DNA of 64,000 nt from Scolanthus callimorphus. Lineage: Eukaryota; Cnidaria; Anthozoa; Actiniaria; Edwardsiidae. The notes under the pieces are model-generated. The model saw only the letters and a list, made by a program, of their open reading frames with translations. It had not been told where the DNA came from and ran no database searches. How positions within the stretch are numbered: the stretch's first letter is position 1; the number at the start of each line of letters is the position of its first letter. The stretch covers positions 25,680,168 to 25,744,167 of the forward strand of contig CM066923.1 of the NCBI GenBank assembly GCA_033964015.1, given 5' to 3'. Positions 1 to 13,900 of this stretch are shown piece after piece. The position numbers were made by a program, and so were the translations under genes.

Positions 1-1667
1 CAGAATTGTACCGGTCCGGTTTTGTACCGGTCTCGTGTGAACGGGATCAAAAGGGGCTGTATTACGGTTGTTTCAACAAATCAATTTCATAAAATAAGAC
101 CAGTGATCTACATTAACATACCAGAATCCTACATTATACTATACTAGCTGATGCCCGTGAAAAATTCACGGAGTGTAGAGGGAAAACTTATTTACTTAAA
201 GTGTTCTCTGTTTAAAAAAAAAACGGGGAAAAAATCACAATGGCCATATGGATACGGGGAGGGGTTCATGATTTCCCCCTTCCATAAACTGCTGGATTTA
301 CATTACTAATAACCTCCCATCAGCATAAGTACCCCGCCCCACCATAAAAGGATTTTTTTGCACTGGTCTCCCTGACTTTGGTGCGATAAAAACAAGCGTG
401 TGTCCGTCTCTCAAATCGGTCAAAGAACCCGTGAAAATCGAAAGCGCAATTTGACTTCGGAATTGATTGTATGTTTATCATATCTCAGTGAGGGAAGAGA
501 AGAAACAGGTCAAGTAAAAATGTTCTAAGGAAAAATATTTTTTTAGTTATCTTATTTATATTTTTTCGGCTTATCCCTCGCTTAAAAAATAGATTGAATT
601 AGAACTTAGCCCACAGTGAATCTTTTCCAACAAAACATGCTCACTGGAGGGATTTCCCCCTTCTCTTCGGGTTGTGTCTTTCGTTTTGCGATAGAGCCGT
701 CAGGTTTTATACTTAAAGAATATTATTCATGACTTTATCACAGACTTTGTTTTGTAAATGTGTAATTTCGACTTAGCATGACTTAGCACGTGCTCGAGGG
801 AAGCAAGGTAGTGTGTACGTTTGTTGAAACTTGAATGAAAATTTTTCTCAGTTTAAAAATCTTTCAAGCTAGAGTTATCTCTGCACATTCCTGTATGTAA
901 TTTGTAAGAGAACCATGTAGGTTCAATGCCTTTGGTGCTTTCGGCTGCGCGAATGGAGTTCTTTTTTAGTTTCTGTGGGAGATTTTCAACATGGCGGCGA
1001 TGGCGGCTTTGTCGCTCGCTTAAGAAATCGCTTCAATTAGAACTTAGCCCGAGGTGAATCTTTTCCACACAAAAACACGCCTATGGTCCAGATTTCCACC
1101 TTCCCTTCGGGTTTGCGAACTGCTTTTGGCGGCACAGCTTCAGGGCTGAGCGGAGCTTGTGTCGACACGATTTTCCTTACGGTATTAATATAGATTAGTA
1201 TAAAGAAAAGGACTTGAAACATCCATTATATATGCATTCTTACATAAGATTTTTCCAAGTTTGAAAACTGTTCAGCTGAACAGAAATCACTGAAAAATGT
1301 CATTTCGTAACTCAATTGCATCTGCTCGAAAACACATGAAAATACTCCAAATTTGTGCTCATCTAGCAATTGTAGAGGTTATTTAACAAACTTAGATGAT
1401 TATTTTACTCGTTTCGTTTGAATTTGACTACATTTCAGCAACTTAAACTTGCCTCAAAATCATGACACTGCCGGCCCCTTTAACGCGTTCCTTACTAGTA
1501 AAATCGACAACCAAGTAATGGCGGCCACCAAAAGTGAAAATCATGAACTAAAATTCTGTATTTCGATCCTCTAACAGCTAAGAAACGTTTCTAAACTATA
1601 TAGGAGGACATTATCAGAGAGAAAAGCATTCAAATTTCGTGCTAGTAACACTTTAAAGAGTACTCAC
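1..1667. other. Left flank, intron of the giant minus-strand gene, no gene recognised
   Basis: The exon ending at 1668 closes with a clear splice donor on the minus strand, so this stretch is intronic to the giant gene or holds further exons I could not identify. A diverged direct repeat is visible, about 594-700 against 1027-1133. Both copies contain the words attagaacttagccc and gtgaatcttttcca followed by a cttcgggt box. No open frame here resembles the EGF or LNR domains next door. Confidence 0.5.
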
Positions 1668-1969
1668 CTCTACTGCAATCGTTCCCTCTGTGGCTGGCGT
1701 CACAGAAACACTTCTTTTCCTTATAGGAGAACCAAATCATAATTACACTTGCCGTGACCACTACACAAATCCTGAGGCACGCACAGACTACAGTCCAGCG
1801 GTCTGCGTGTCCATCCGTGTGCGCAAGAGCATGTGGCATTAAAGTCGCACGAACCGTGCCACTGCATCGTACGTTGGCGTTACACACGTCACACTTGGAG
1901 GCTTGGTAGTACGACAAACAGTCACAGGAGCCGTCACGCAAGCATTGACCGTGACCGGAACATAGAACC
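1668..1969 (-). CDS. EGF-like exon of the giant gene
   Basis: The acceptor ccctcag ends at 1970 and the donor gtgagt begins at 1667. The exon encodes EGF fragments with the signatures [28 protein letters not shown], CSGHGKC and [13 protein letters not shown]. Reading them requires two frame changes, near 1868 and 1732. In the uncorrected frame the middle reads as a hydrophobic segment, but that is an artefact of the shift, because the other frame gives regular EGF cysteines. Confidence 0.7.
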
Positions 1970-4900
1970 CTGAGGGAGAAAGAAGACGATCAAAGGTTAC
2001 TAAAAGCGGTTAGAAACTATTCATATTGTAAACCAAAACTATTTTATTCCTCAGCGATGTCGGTTCAAGAGACTGTGTCAGCCTTCATTTTGACTGCATA
2101 GCAACATACCAAGTCGGAGAAAGCATCTATTTCCATCGGTGATATAGAGAATAAAGAACAATGTTCTCGATTGAATTTGGTAAATCAAATCTGAAATTTT
2201 TGTTTTAGATGTTTATTAAGATATTTTACACGTAATACATCTTCTAATATCGAACGAAAACAATAGCAAAGGAAGTGACTGACACGGGCTATTTAATGGA
2301 TGGTATTACTGACTTACTTGGAGTCGCACTTAGAGCAGTGCCCATACGGCTCAAACCACTGTCTAATCCATCCAGGGCGGCAATGACACACGAATCCACC
2401 GGGATAGTCGTCACACGCGGAGTGCTCCACGCATGTGTGCAGTCCCATCTCACACTCATTTTATTTCTACACGTCTTGCCGTCTCCTTGCCAGCCGCGAT
2501 CACATGTGCACTTGTACGACCCTGGCGTGTTATAACATGTCGCATGCTCACCACACAGATTGCTACTGTTAGAGCACTCATTAATGTCGCGACACTTGAA
2601 AACCGTTTCCTTGGTAACCATTGTTGCACGTGCATTTGTATCCGCCAATAAAATTAGAGCACGTGGCTCGTGGATGGCACTTGTTGAGATTGTTATTGGA
2701 GCACTCATCAACATCAATGCAGACCCCTCTTGCTTTGAAACCGCTTTTGCACTCGCATCGGAACCCACCAGGGACGTTAATGCAGGTGGCGTTTACATGA
2801 CAGTTATCTGTTCCCAGTTGCATTCATCGAGGTCCGTACAATCACGCCCGTTGCTATGAAGCCCTTTTTGCATGTGCAAGAAAACGAACCCGCAGTATTA
2901 GCGCACGTGGCATTAGCGTGACAAGAGTCGTTCTTCAGACATTCATCGATGTCTAGACAATGTCTACCCGCGTCTGTGGTATAATAGCCGTCAGCGCATT
3001 GACACTCGTATGAGCCGAGAGTATTGACGCACTTGGCAAGAGATCTTGAACAATTATGAGTAAACAAGGGAGGTATAACACCTTTTGGGCCCGTGGCGTT
3101 GTAGATAGTGTCCAAGGCATAACTAACGTTGTGGTGACATTGTTGATATCACTGATGTTGTGCTGAGTTATCGTTACCTTTGCATACATACAATCTAGCT
3201 CCTTGCTATTCTCTTCCTCGCATGCGCAGATTAGGCTGGCGTTGCGGACGTAGCTCTCGTTAGTTGGCGGCCAGACGCACGTGCGTACCGAATCACACAC
3301 TCCAGGTTGACACTCCAACAAATGGCCTGTGGCATTATACGATAATGTACTATCGCATTCGTTGATCTCAAAGCAGGAGCCACCACTCTCGAGGAACCCC
3401 TTGCGGCATTTGCACTCGTTATGATCCAACGGTGTTAATACAATATGCATTCTCAGGGCACTGGTAGACGTCTGGAAACTTGCATTCATCTTTGTCGATA
3501 CATCCAGGGCCTGACGGATCGTCTACGTAACCTTCAGGACAGACGCAGTAGTGATCCTTACCTGATGCAACGCATCTCATTTCCTTGCTACAAGTGTTAT
3601 TGCTCGCGCACGGATCAAAGGACTCGCAGGTTTCATTACGATCAGCATCACACTGACACTCGTAGCCTCCTTGGGTGTTGAAACAAACTGGAGCGTTCTT
3701 AGGACACTTATAGCTGCCCCAGCGACACTCATCAAAGTCCGCACATTCCCTGCCGACGTTTATGTAACCACCGACGCACGAGCACAGATCGCTGCTGTTT
3801 AAGCTCACAGTAAAGTTCGCAGCCCTGAACACGGAAAGCTTTTTGGAGCCCTCGTTTGACTTGCACTCGTACTTGAGACACTTCCTTCCAGTATCGCTAA
3901 AGCCCTCGCGGCAATGACATCATAGCTACCGTTGGTATTAATACAGTTCGCGAACTCGTGACAGTCACTTATTCCAAGAGCACACTCGTCCTGATCCTCG
4001 CATTGGCCAGTCCCTGTCACATTGAATACCCATCCTTCTTGCATGCGCAGGTGAAACTGCCAGCTGTGTTTCTGCACACTTGATTCGCACCACATGTATC
4101 TGCCTCGCACATTCATCTATATCCTTGCAATACCAGCCATCGCCTTCCCAGCCTGATTCACATGTACAGTTAAAACCACCAGCCGTGTTTTTGCATACAG
4201 AATTCGCCACTCCATTTATGGCGCGAGCAATTGTCAATTCCTTCACCACACTCATCAATATCGGTGCAGTTAAGGTTCATGAAATACGGTACGTCAACCC
4301 TCATTACACACTGACCCGGTGGTCTCTCATCCTCCGTACCGTTGACCTCTCTCCAGCCGTCGGCGCATGTACATTGATAGCTGCCGTCCGTATTGAGCAC
4401 TGCTCATTCCCGCAGCATTCATGATGATATTTTTTATCAGTGCACTCGTCTATGTCGCTGCACGTCTTCCCGTCACCCTTATACCCTGGGTTGCACTCGC
4501 ATACATAGCTCCCTGGGGTATCCCTACACGTCGCATACTTGCTGCACCTGTTGTCATCACTCAGACATTCGTTAATGTTATCGCAGAAGATGCCGTTCCC
4601 TTTCCAGCCCTTTTGGCAGTGACACTCGAATGTCCCATTGATGTTCAAGCATTTGCTCGTTTGGAACAGACGTCCTTCTTGTTGCCATAACATTTACCTT
4701 GTTTTATACAAGTAAATCCGTCACCATAGTAACCAGACTTGCATCGACATCTCACAAACGGTAGCGAATCGTTCTTGACGTAACACTCGGCATTTTTGTC
4801 GCATAACTTTGTGTGAGCATCAGCTTCGCAGCCACCGCAGTCGAGTCCGTCAAAACTACACGCTTTGTTGTCACATTCGGGATCACACCAGTTGTCGCTG

Positions 4901-7900
4901 ACTGAACTGATAGAGCAACCTGGAGCGCAAACGCAGTCGCCACCATCGAACTCACAGACCTTGGTGTTACAATGAATGTCACAAATCCCATTGCCGATTA
5001 TATTCTTGGGACATTTGTCCGTGGACAAGAACAGTCATCCCCATCAAAGCCACATGCTTCCACATGACATTCAGGATCACATTTTCCGTTTCCTATCGAT
5101 GCGTTCTTACATCCTGGAGCACACTCACAGTCTTCCCATCATAAGAACATTGCTCTCACCAGACACGGCTTTTGACATTCTCCATCTCCGACCTGACTAA
5201 TCTCGCATCCAGGACTGCACATCTTTGCCACGGGCTTAGGACAGTCCCCGCCATCGTAGCCGCAGTTTTTAACGTTGCAAACGGAATCGCATGATCCATC
5301 CTTTAGAAAAGATGATACACAACCTGGTTGCAAAACCGCTCTTCTTTTGGTTTCAGCTTGCAATCACCACCGTCAAATGCGCATGCAGAGACATTACACG
5401 TCAAGTCACAAAAACTGTTGCCGATCATAGAAACACGGCAATCTTTAGGGCAGGATTTTCTATCCACTTTGACTTTACTAGAACAGTCACCATAATCGTA
5501 ATAGCAAGCTTTGTTGTTGCACTGGTCATCGCAGTTTCCGTTTCCTTGCAGGTCAGGAGGACAATTACAAGTAGCAAGCACTTTGCAATCTTTTTATCAA
5601 AAACCACATTTTTCTGTGTTACACTCTCGATCACAGTAACCATCCCCCAGCATTGAAGGCTTGCATCCGGCTGCATTCCTTGGTTTGGACTATACAATCA
5701 CTTTATCGAAGCCACACACAGAGGTATTACATATCATATCGCACGCCCCGTCACCTAGCCACGCCTTGGGACACTTGCAAACATTAGTACAGTCACCATC
5801 GTCATGTCTGCATTTTGGAATGTCACAGTTAGCATCGCAGCGGCCGTCGCCAATCCATACATCAAGACACAATCTGGTGCAGAACTTAACAGTTGAGCAG
5901 TCTTGCCCCTGCCAACCTTTCTCGCAGATGCATTCTCCTTCAACGCATGTTCCGTGGTTTGAGCAGTTCTTAGGGCCAAGTACTCATGCTACAGTTCCTA
6001 CCAACAAATACTACTGTGTCACAGAAGCACGATCCATCGTCCACACACCCTCCGTGACCTGTACACGTGCGAGTAGTAGCTTGGCAACGATGATGGAAAC
6101 CCGCGAGTCGTAGAAAACACCTTGCGGAAGTGGTGGACCCGCCTTGGGGAACTTGTATAGGAAAGTACGAATCCTTTCCGTTCAAAGTATTAACAAAGAC
6201 GAACCCAACCTTCCCTTCCATCTCCATTAGTTGAAGTGCTGGTTTAAAGTGTTTCTCATTCTGCAACGGCTCTGATAAAACATCAACCACCGGTATTTCA
6301 TTTGAGGAGAGAGAGATACGGAGACAGATTATCCGAGCCAAGTTCTTTAATTTTCCTCGCCGTTTTCACTATAATTTCACCGCTGGACTTGTTCTGTAAT
6401 GAGTGGAAGTCGTAAACTTTCTTTAATGGTAACGCCTGTTCTTTGTTACTGTATAGCAATCCCGCAGATAGGTTACTGAGTTTTGAAGCTCAGACACAAT
6501 AACTTTGCTAAGGAGAAAACGCTCAGAGGCCTCTTATGACATGAATACTATTTTCGCCAGTCATCCTTTGGATGCTGTACAGAAAAAGCCCATGTTGTAT
6601 CAGTAAAAGTTTGAACTTCTTGATGCCCGACCAGATGTATTTTCTTCCGTTTCATTCCAATTTCTGCACAATCTCCGTCATCATAATTACATTCTTCGAC
6701 GTTACATGCGGCGTCACATTTCCATTTCCAAGTTCAATTAGCGGAACGCATCCTTCGGCGCAAAGCTGAAGATAAGGTGCAGGATCAAGGTATACTCCCG
6801 ATTCTTCATCAGTTCTACTCTGATCACATTTGGAAAGCTTTGTTTCTATTGATAGTCGCTCGACCAACCACAAGTCCGGCTGGGTGCTTGTGATGTTTTT
6901 AGGTACTAAATTGTAGATAGTAAGTACGTGGTTCTGCCAGGGTGAATTCGGCCAACCTGTTATCTTGATAGAAGCTCTTCTGATGTCAGCATTACCCGAG
7001 ATGGGCGAGTGAATAGTGTTGATTATCAGAGACTAGTACCTCAGTCCAAGTGCTGACGCGAGAGCAACCTTGGATCATTAACCCAGTGCATGGATCCCGT
7101 AGATTCCATGAACACGAGGACACACGTTGACAACTGTCTTGTCGACTTGTTACTGCACATCTGACGCGGCGAATCTTCTGTTATTGGAGAACCAAAAGAA
7201 CCACATGTCGTGTACCGTTTTACTATATTTTGGGCTCCTCGCAAAAGTCGTGGAAACTTCGGATGAAATAATTGAGTCATTGCATTATTAAGACAAGCGC
7301 TCTCTGCTTTAAACTGGGACCGTAATTATCGTGTTTGGAGAGGCCCAAACTTCAATCCTGTCGCTTTCTCATTATTGATATCTTTTAAATCTCCCAAAGA
7401 TACTTTGAATCGTCTTGCGACGGAATTGACGTCTTGCCTAACTTTAACTCTGTACGCACATCCTTCCCGAGAGCAATCATTTCCATACATTCCAGGACGG
7501 CAAACGCACGCTCCAGACACGCATATTCCAAAACCACCGCAAAGCTTGTTGTTTTATAAGGGCAAGCATTTTTGCATTTTCCAGTTTAGCCAACTCTCTC
7601 GCTGCATTTCGAAAGTTCACGAGGAGCACGGGATTTGCTTCTAGGCACTGGCTTTTAGATTGCGAAGACGAAGAGGCGCACCATCCACATGACGCATCGG
7701 AAATGCAATCGGCGCATCCTGAATTTAAAGAACATGAACTGGGACAATAAGATCTGTCAGTAAGCTCTCCACTTGAACAAGGTTTGTTTGATTCCGGGAG
7801 CCCTACACTGCGAATCTGCCGCGCACCAACTACAGTTCTTCTGAGAACCAAAATCGCACATTCCTTGCATGACTTCCAAGAGGTGCACGCATTTGACGAT

Positions 7901-10900
7901 GGAACTGAAGCACCCTTGAGCAATTGCTGCGACGAAGTCAAGAGAAGAAACGCAAACATACGTTCCTCCTAATTTCCATCCACCACGTCGAGCAAGATTT
8001 CCCATGGCTATTCGCAACTTTCCAATGACTACGTCTTCATTCCCTTTGTTAACTTTGTTAGAAGTAACAAATTCCACAAATGGGCATATCTGAGCGCTGT
8101 ACTTTTCGGCTGTGATTTGTCAGGGCAGTAGTAGTCAAAGAGAGCGTCTGATAATTTCGTTTTCTTTTCTAGGCCTTTTTTCCCAAAAATAAAGCCATCA
8201 AGGGTGCTCTGTAGCCTAGCTGATTCGACTAATAACTCGTTGCAATATGTAGAATCACGTGGGCTCCATAGTTCCAGCAAGTTTCTATCCGAAACCTGCA
8301 ACGTTCCTTCAAGCAAAAGAGCATCTGAAGATTCGCCAATATTTGAAAAATATGTAAATCAATTTCCTTCTTCATATCTGCAGCACTGTGACGTCCAAGG
8401 TTGTAAGCAAGCATGCCAGCCAAAAACGAACGCCAGATCGACTTTAGATCCGTTTATGGTTGTAGTAACGCTGTGTAGTGTATGTTATTCTTGTTGTGTC
8501 TTCCAAAGACCGCCATGGGAAATGGATACAGATCGGAGAGGTAATCCAAACTGGAGGATCATCGCTTGGAACCTTTTCGTGTGACGACCTAGCAAGTGCG
8601 AAAGCACGACTCGCAATGTCTTGCCAAAGAGTTTTCGGATTAAACTCTTCAATTCTGGTATACATCACAATACAGCTCATCGCAGGATGTCTTGATTATT
8701 TCTATGGGAAATGATTTGTTCATCGAGCTGACAAGGTTCCTTGCTCGTCACAGTAATAACATTTTCCTCTTTGTTGTATATATGCGTCATAGGTCCTGTG
8801 CTCTTACAGAGTCTGATTGATCTCCAAAATCACATTTCAAAACTAACGTTCGTGCCTGAAGCCGCGGGGCGTTACAAGAACATTTCTGCAGGTTCCGTTT
8901 GGTGCTCTTTATTAGAAGCCTTATGTTGTCGACAGGCTCCTGAATAATAATTTGAACACTTTCAGATTCTGGCTGACCTGATTTCGTGCATACGCCGTAA
9001 CAGTAAATACACCAGGGTGATTAAACGTTTCGTGTGGATAGGAGGAGCTTGCTATACCCTTTTGAAAGGAAAACCTGTATTCTACATCTGTACCGGACAA
9101 TGTCAGGGCAGAAAATCCAGCAGGTCGACCAACCGCCATTGCGTCGTCCGCAACAACCGCAACTTTTTTTATGGCATGTGGCAAGTGACCCCGTCACCAA
9201 CCCAGCCTCGTCTGCAGGCGCATTTATAGCAAATGGGTCCGATCCTTGTCGCAAACAGTGGCATTAGGATGACAGTTGTGCTCCCTGTCACACATGCACC
9301 CTTGTTATAAATATCTTCCACCTTGGACTGGCGCTGTATTTCCTCATTGATGGCTCTATCTAGCTCTTTGTTCACCTGTTCGAATCCTTCACTGCTTCTG
9401 CCCGAGCAGACTCTTTAATCTTTTGTAACTTTTGCAACTTCTCGACTCTCGTTCTTTTGCCCTCTTCAAAGATCTAGCGTTGCTTTCCTGGTTTTGGAGC
9501 GAACGCTTTTGTCTCAATAAAGCTTCCTTTCTCAGAAACTAGGCATCTCTTCTGTAGATTCTTCTTTTTCCAAACCAACCAGAAATAGTTTATGACTTTT
9601 CCAGCCGCGTTTCTGATCCATTCATTATGTCTTCAGCTATTCTCCTAGCAACTCTACCATCGCACGAGCTACATTGGCAATGTGCTTCCCAACTGCACTT
9701 GCAATCCTTGCTGCTTGTCTCACTGACTGGCTACACGCCCCACACTCTGGATCGTGTTGTATAAGACTCCGTGGCTTGGCCCAACTTTCTTCCGAGTCGT
9801 TTACAACCTTGCTGTTCTTGGCGGTTTCTTTCGCAACCTCTAAGCCCTTCTCCGCAACCTTCTCTTAGCCTTCTTAGCCGTTTTCCGCAGCGACTTTAGC
9901 CACCTTCTTTGCCGCTTTCGCCACTTCCTTAGCTGCTTGGCCAATCTCATTTACCAGTTTCCCTACTTCCTTTGCCAGTTCACCAGCCAACTTAAGTCCT
10001 TTGCCGAGAAGCTCTTTCAGCACTTTTCCCACTTCTTGCCAATTTTGGACAACCCCATCAATGAGTCGCCTTAATATACTTTCCAGGGTTAACTCAATAA
10101 GTTTCTTAATCAGAGCAAGCGCTTTTTCTTTGACGAGCTAAACACAAGACCAGAAGTCTGTCTGTCTCATATATTTTGAATGGACTTCTAATCTTGGTAT
10201 TCTAGGGTTGCGCGTATAATAAAAAGATGAGGGCTGCGATAGAGCTTTTACCGGGGTATAGCAATCATCACGTCGACTTGTACCCCAGTATCAAGAGAGA
10301 ATCTCCCCAGGTCGACTCCAAACACACTGATGCCCCCAAACCTTATGTAGACGCCAATTCTAAATGTGCATGAGCCTCATTTTAACACTTCCGCCGTCTC
10401 CCGTAAAAGGTCAACAGTAAGTTGGGAACCCATAAAACCAACTGAAGCTTTGGTTTGTTTTACTCTTAGAGTTCCGTATACGGAAATGACTCTTTAAGAA
10501 TTTGACGCCTATCAGTTCCACATCGATCTTGCTTGAAAGTAGGAACTCCTGAGATCTTCCAAATTTACACGCGACAGCCCCTCGGAATTTGAGTAAATCG
10601 AGTAAATTGAATTGAAGCTTCCCTCGGACTAATATTTCACGTGCGCTAAGGATAATCTTGCCTTCTAACAGTCTTTGCCCAAAGAGGTCCAAGGTACCTT
10701 TTCTCCGCCCCATTAAAGGATTTGACATATCCTTCAAGTTGATCATAGCCGCTGCTTTAAATCGACCTTTACGGCATCAGTGAATCCCGCTATCATTCTA
10801 AACGTCATATTACCTTTAAACATTGTCTCAGCAAAGAGTTTAAAGTCGAGTGATAACAAAAAGCTATTAAATGAAGTAATGACCAACGTACCATCTCCCG

Positions 10901-13900
10901 TCTCTTGTACGGGATATTTCCAAAGGTTCTTGTTTTCTTTGAGCTCATTAGGAGATGAAGCAGCAAACTTCAGAGAGAAAAGATTAAACGATCCTATATT
11001 AAGACTAGCGTCGATGATGCGGTAACGTAGGGGGACAGTTTTCAGGAGCCATATTGGTTGAAGTGTCTTAAAAAAGTTCATGAATCCAATGAGGAAGTTT
11101 TTGCCGTCAATATCAGGAACATCCAATTTAAGCTTGAATCGACCAGTGTACTTAGGGAGCTGTAACATTGTGTACTTGTTTTCGTGTTTAAATTTGATGA
11201 CAAATAAATCTTTGGATGCATTTACTCCCCCAAAGTCCTTATAGAAAGAAGATAATCCTTTTCTGAGAAAACTTTACGAGTCCGGTGAATAATTTGGAGA
11301 GAACGCCAAACTCCTTTAGCGTTGGCTTTTTGTGATACACAGTTGCATGGACTTCTGCGTCGATAAGGTAACCGTTCCGTAAATGAAATGGCTCGGCAAA
11401 TATAGGACAGGAATGGCCCCTAGTATGATGAAAAACAGTTTCGACACAACATGTAGTTTTGCATTTCTTTTGCATTTACAATGATTGGATTATTCTTTGG
11501 AAGATAAGAAAGTGGAAGTAAATATAGCACATCCCACACGTACGTCTCCAAATCCATGTCAATGAATGGTACACCGAATGCCATTCCCATTGAAAATTTT
11601 TCGAAAGACTGTGCCTGTGATATACGGTGGACTACCAAAGTTAATCAAGTTGATGGACTCATCGTTGGCAACTTGGAGTGTGAAAGCAAGAGGGCCATTG
11701 TTAGGGACAGTAAGGGAGCCAATTATTTGTTCAGGAAACTTAGGATCAACAAACAAGGAAAATGCTGGTGGGATGTTGTTAGTGTTCACCCCTAACTTTT
11801 TCAGGATCTTGATCGGATCCAATGGCGGCCATAACCTCAGTTTCAAATCGAATATTTGGCCAAGGATGGGATCTTCTTAAAAAAACCTGATATGAAACTT
11901 GCGTCAAAGGAATGCACAATTTGTCAAGCCCTTTGACGTCTATACTTGCAGTGAATCCGTCCTGGGTGTATGCGAAGGAAGGTGCTCTGAGCTCCACGTA
12001 AGAATCATCATAACAAAGCCATGTAAATCGCATTATAAATACCGTCGCCTTGATCTCTGCATGGTATGATCTTCTTTAATATCGGTATCGCCTTCAAACG
12101 CATAAGCAAGGGAGTATTTTTATGATTCTGTATCAATACTGCCATTTTTAGTTCGTCCTCAAACACATCAAAAGGAAGAAGACTGTTAAGTTTGCCAAAT
12201 CCAGACACATCTAAATCGATACTGATCTGTGGCTTGTTAGAAGTTGGAAACACGATCTTTTGGATTGAAGAACTTCATTCTCAACTTTAGTCGCATCCCT
12301 GCAAGCATCACGCTGATCGTTTCGTCGGCTAACGTCTTCCTTAGAGAGATGACAACATCTCTTTTCGGTGCAAAGTTCAAGACGCTATCAAGATTATCAA
12401 AGATGTCAGTTAGTACACTTGGCACCGCGTAGAGAAGTCCGTATAGCAGCAGAGACAGACCAAGTTTTCTTGATCTTCCTGAGCTCCAAAGTAGAGACCA
12501 TCAACTTTGCACGGAACATGTTATCTGGATCTGGTATTGGTAATGGAAACTGGAATCCCACATCGAATCCTTTTAAGCCAACGACAAGATGGACACTGTC
12601 AATTTTAATCCCGGTTTAGTGAAAGTGATGTTCAGTTTTTCAAGCGTGATCGCCTTGAAATTAAAGAAGCCATAAGGTATTGCCTTTAGAAGGTCGTTAC
12701 CACCTACAAGCTTAGACATGTCGACAATATTCAAGGCTTGATCGCCAAGTCTATACGTTTCTAACCGGTAGAGCTTCGGAGCTACGACAAGTGTTGATCG
12801 CACAGTTGCCTTACCGACGAGTATCCATACATTTAGTTTGACATTTACTTTCCTCTTTGCTTTTACCAAGGGATAGTCGGCTTTCAAAAAGAGTGAAATC
12901 TTTTTCATAGAGATCTTCAACGGAAGATTAACATCCTTGAGATCAGTTCTGAGAAGACATGATAAGCGTATAACTTGCGATTTAGGTTCCGTATAAAATG
13001 CACCTGTAAATCGTGCAAATCAAATCTGGTTGCTTTCTGGAGAATTTCTATTGGTAGGAACGACTTAACGTCTACTCCACCCGCCAGAACAGAGACTATT
13101 TTACCAATAGATAACGGCGTCTTGCCGCCTGCTCTTATTCGTAAAATCCACGTTTTCTTTGGTGGCGTTGGCATCACAAGTTCTGCAAATATACGGAACG
13201 CGTTGCTAGGAGGTCCAAGGCGTACAGTACAGGATAATACTCCTCCGACCTTCAGTCCACCCTTTATGGTAACATTCACATCAGCTGTGATATTTTCAAT
13301 AGCCATCCAATCTTTCACTAGTATGACCGGCTTATGCAAGAAAAACACGGTATGGAATCCTTCGAGATTAAAACGAAGTAGTGGTGGCTTGAGGCGTAGA
13401 TCGAATTTAGCAAAGCGCATCTTGAATGCTTTCAGTGGTTCCGGAAAAAGTGACGCTAAGTCGAAACCAGGAACAAGAAGATTGGCTATGTCCGGTAGGC
13501 TTATATCTAATGGAAAATCTGGAATCTTTGGCAAATCCGGCAGATCGGGAATGCCTGGCAAATCTGGCAGACTGGGACACCTGGCAGCTTTGGGACTTTT
13601 ATTGCTCTAAATTGCAAATTGACTGGGATAAACTTGAGCTTTGGAACCTTGATTTTTGGTAGAACAGGCAATTTAAAGGAAATCGGAAAACCTTTTACAG
13701 TTACAGTTCCAAATAGCAATGCCCTGAAGCTTTTCGGTCGATACCAAATCTTGAATGTCAAATTTCCGAATTCCAAGGGAAGACCAGGAATCTTCCAGAT
13801 TTTCAACGCGGTGGTTGATACGTTCAGTGATAAAATTGCCGTAGGTTTATGAGCGCGAAAATGAACAGCAAATTTGTTGATACGGATTGGCCCTATAACA

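Noticed and set aside
1642..1941. Apparent transmembrane segment and C terminus of the giant protein
   Set aside because: The hydrophobic run appears only in the shifted frame. The adjacent frame gives regular EGF cysteines, and a splice donor follows at 1667, so the gene continues.
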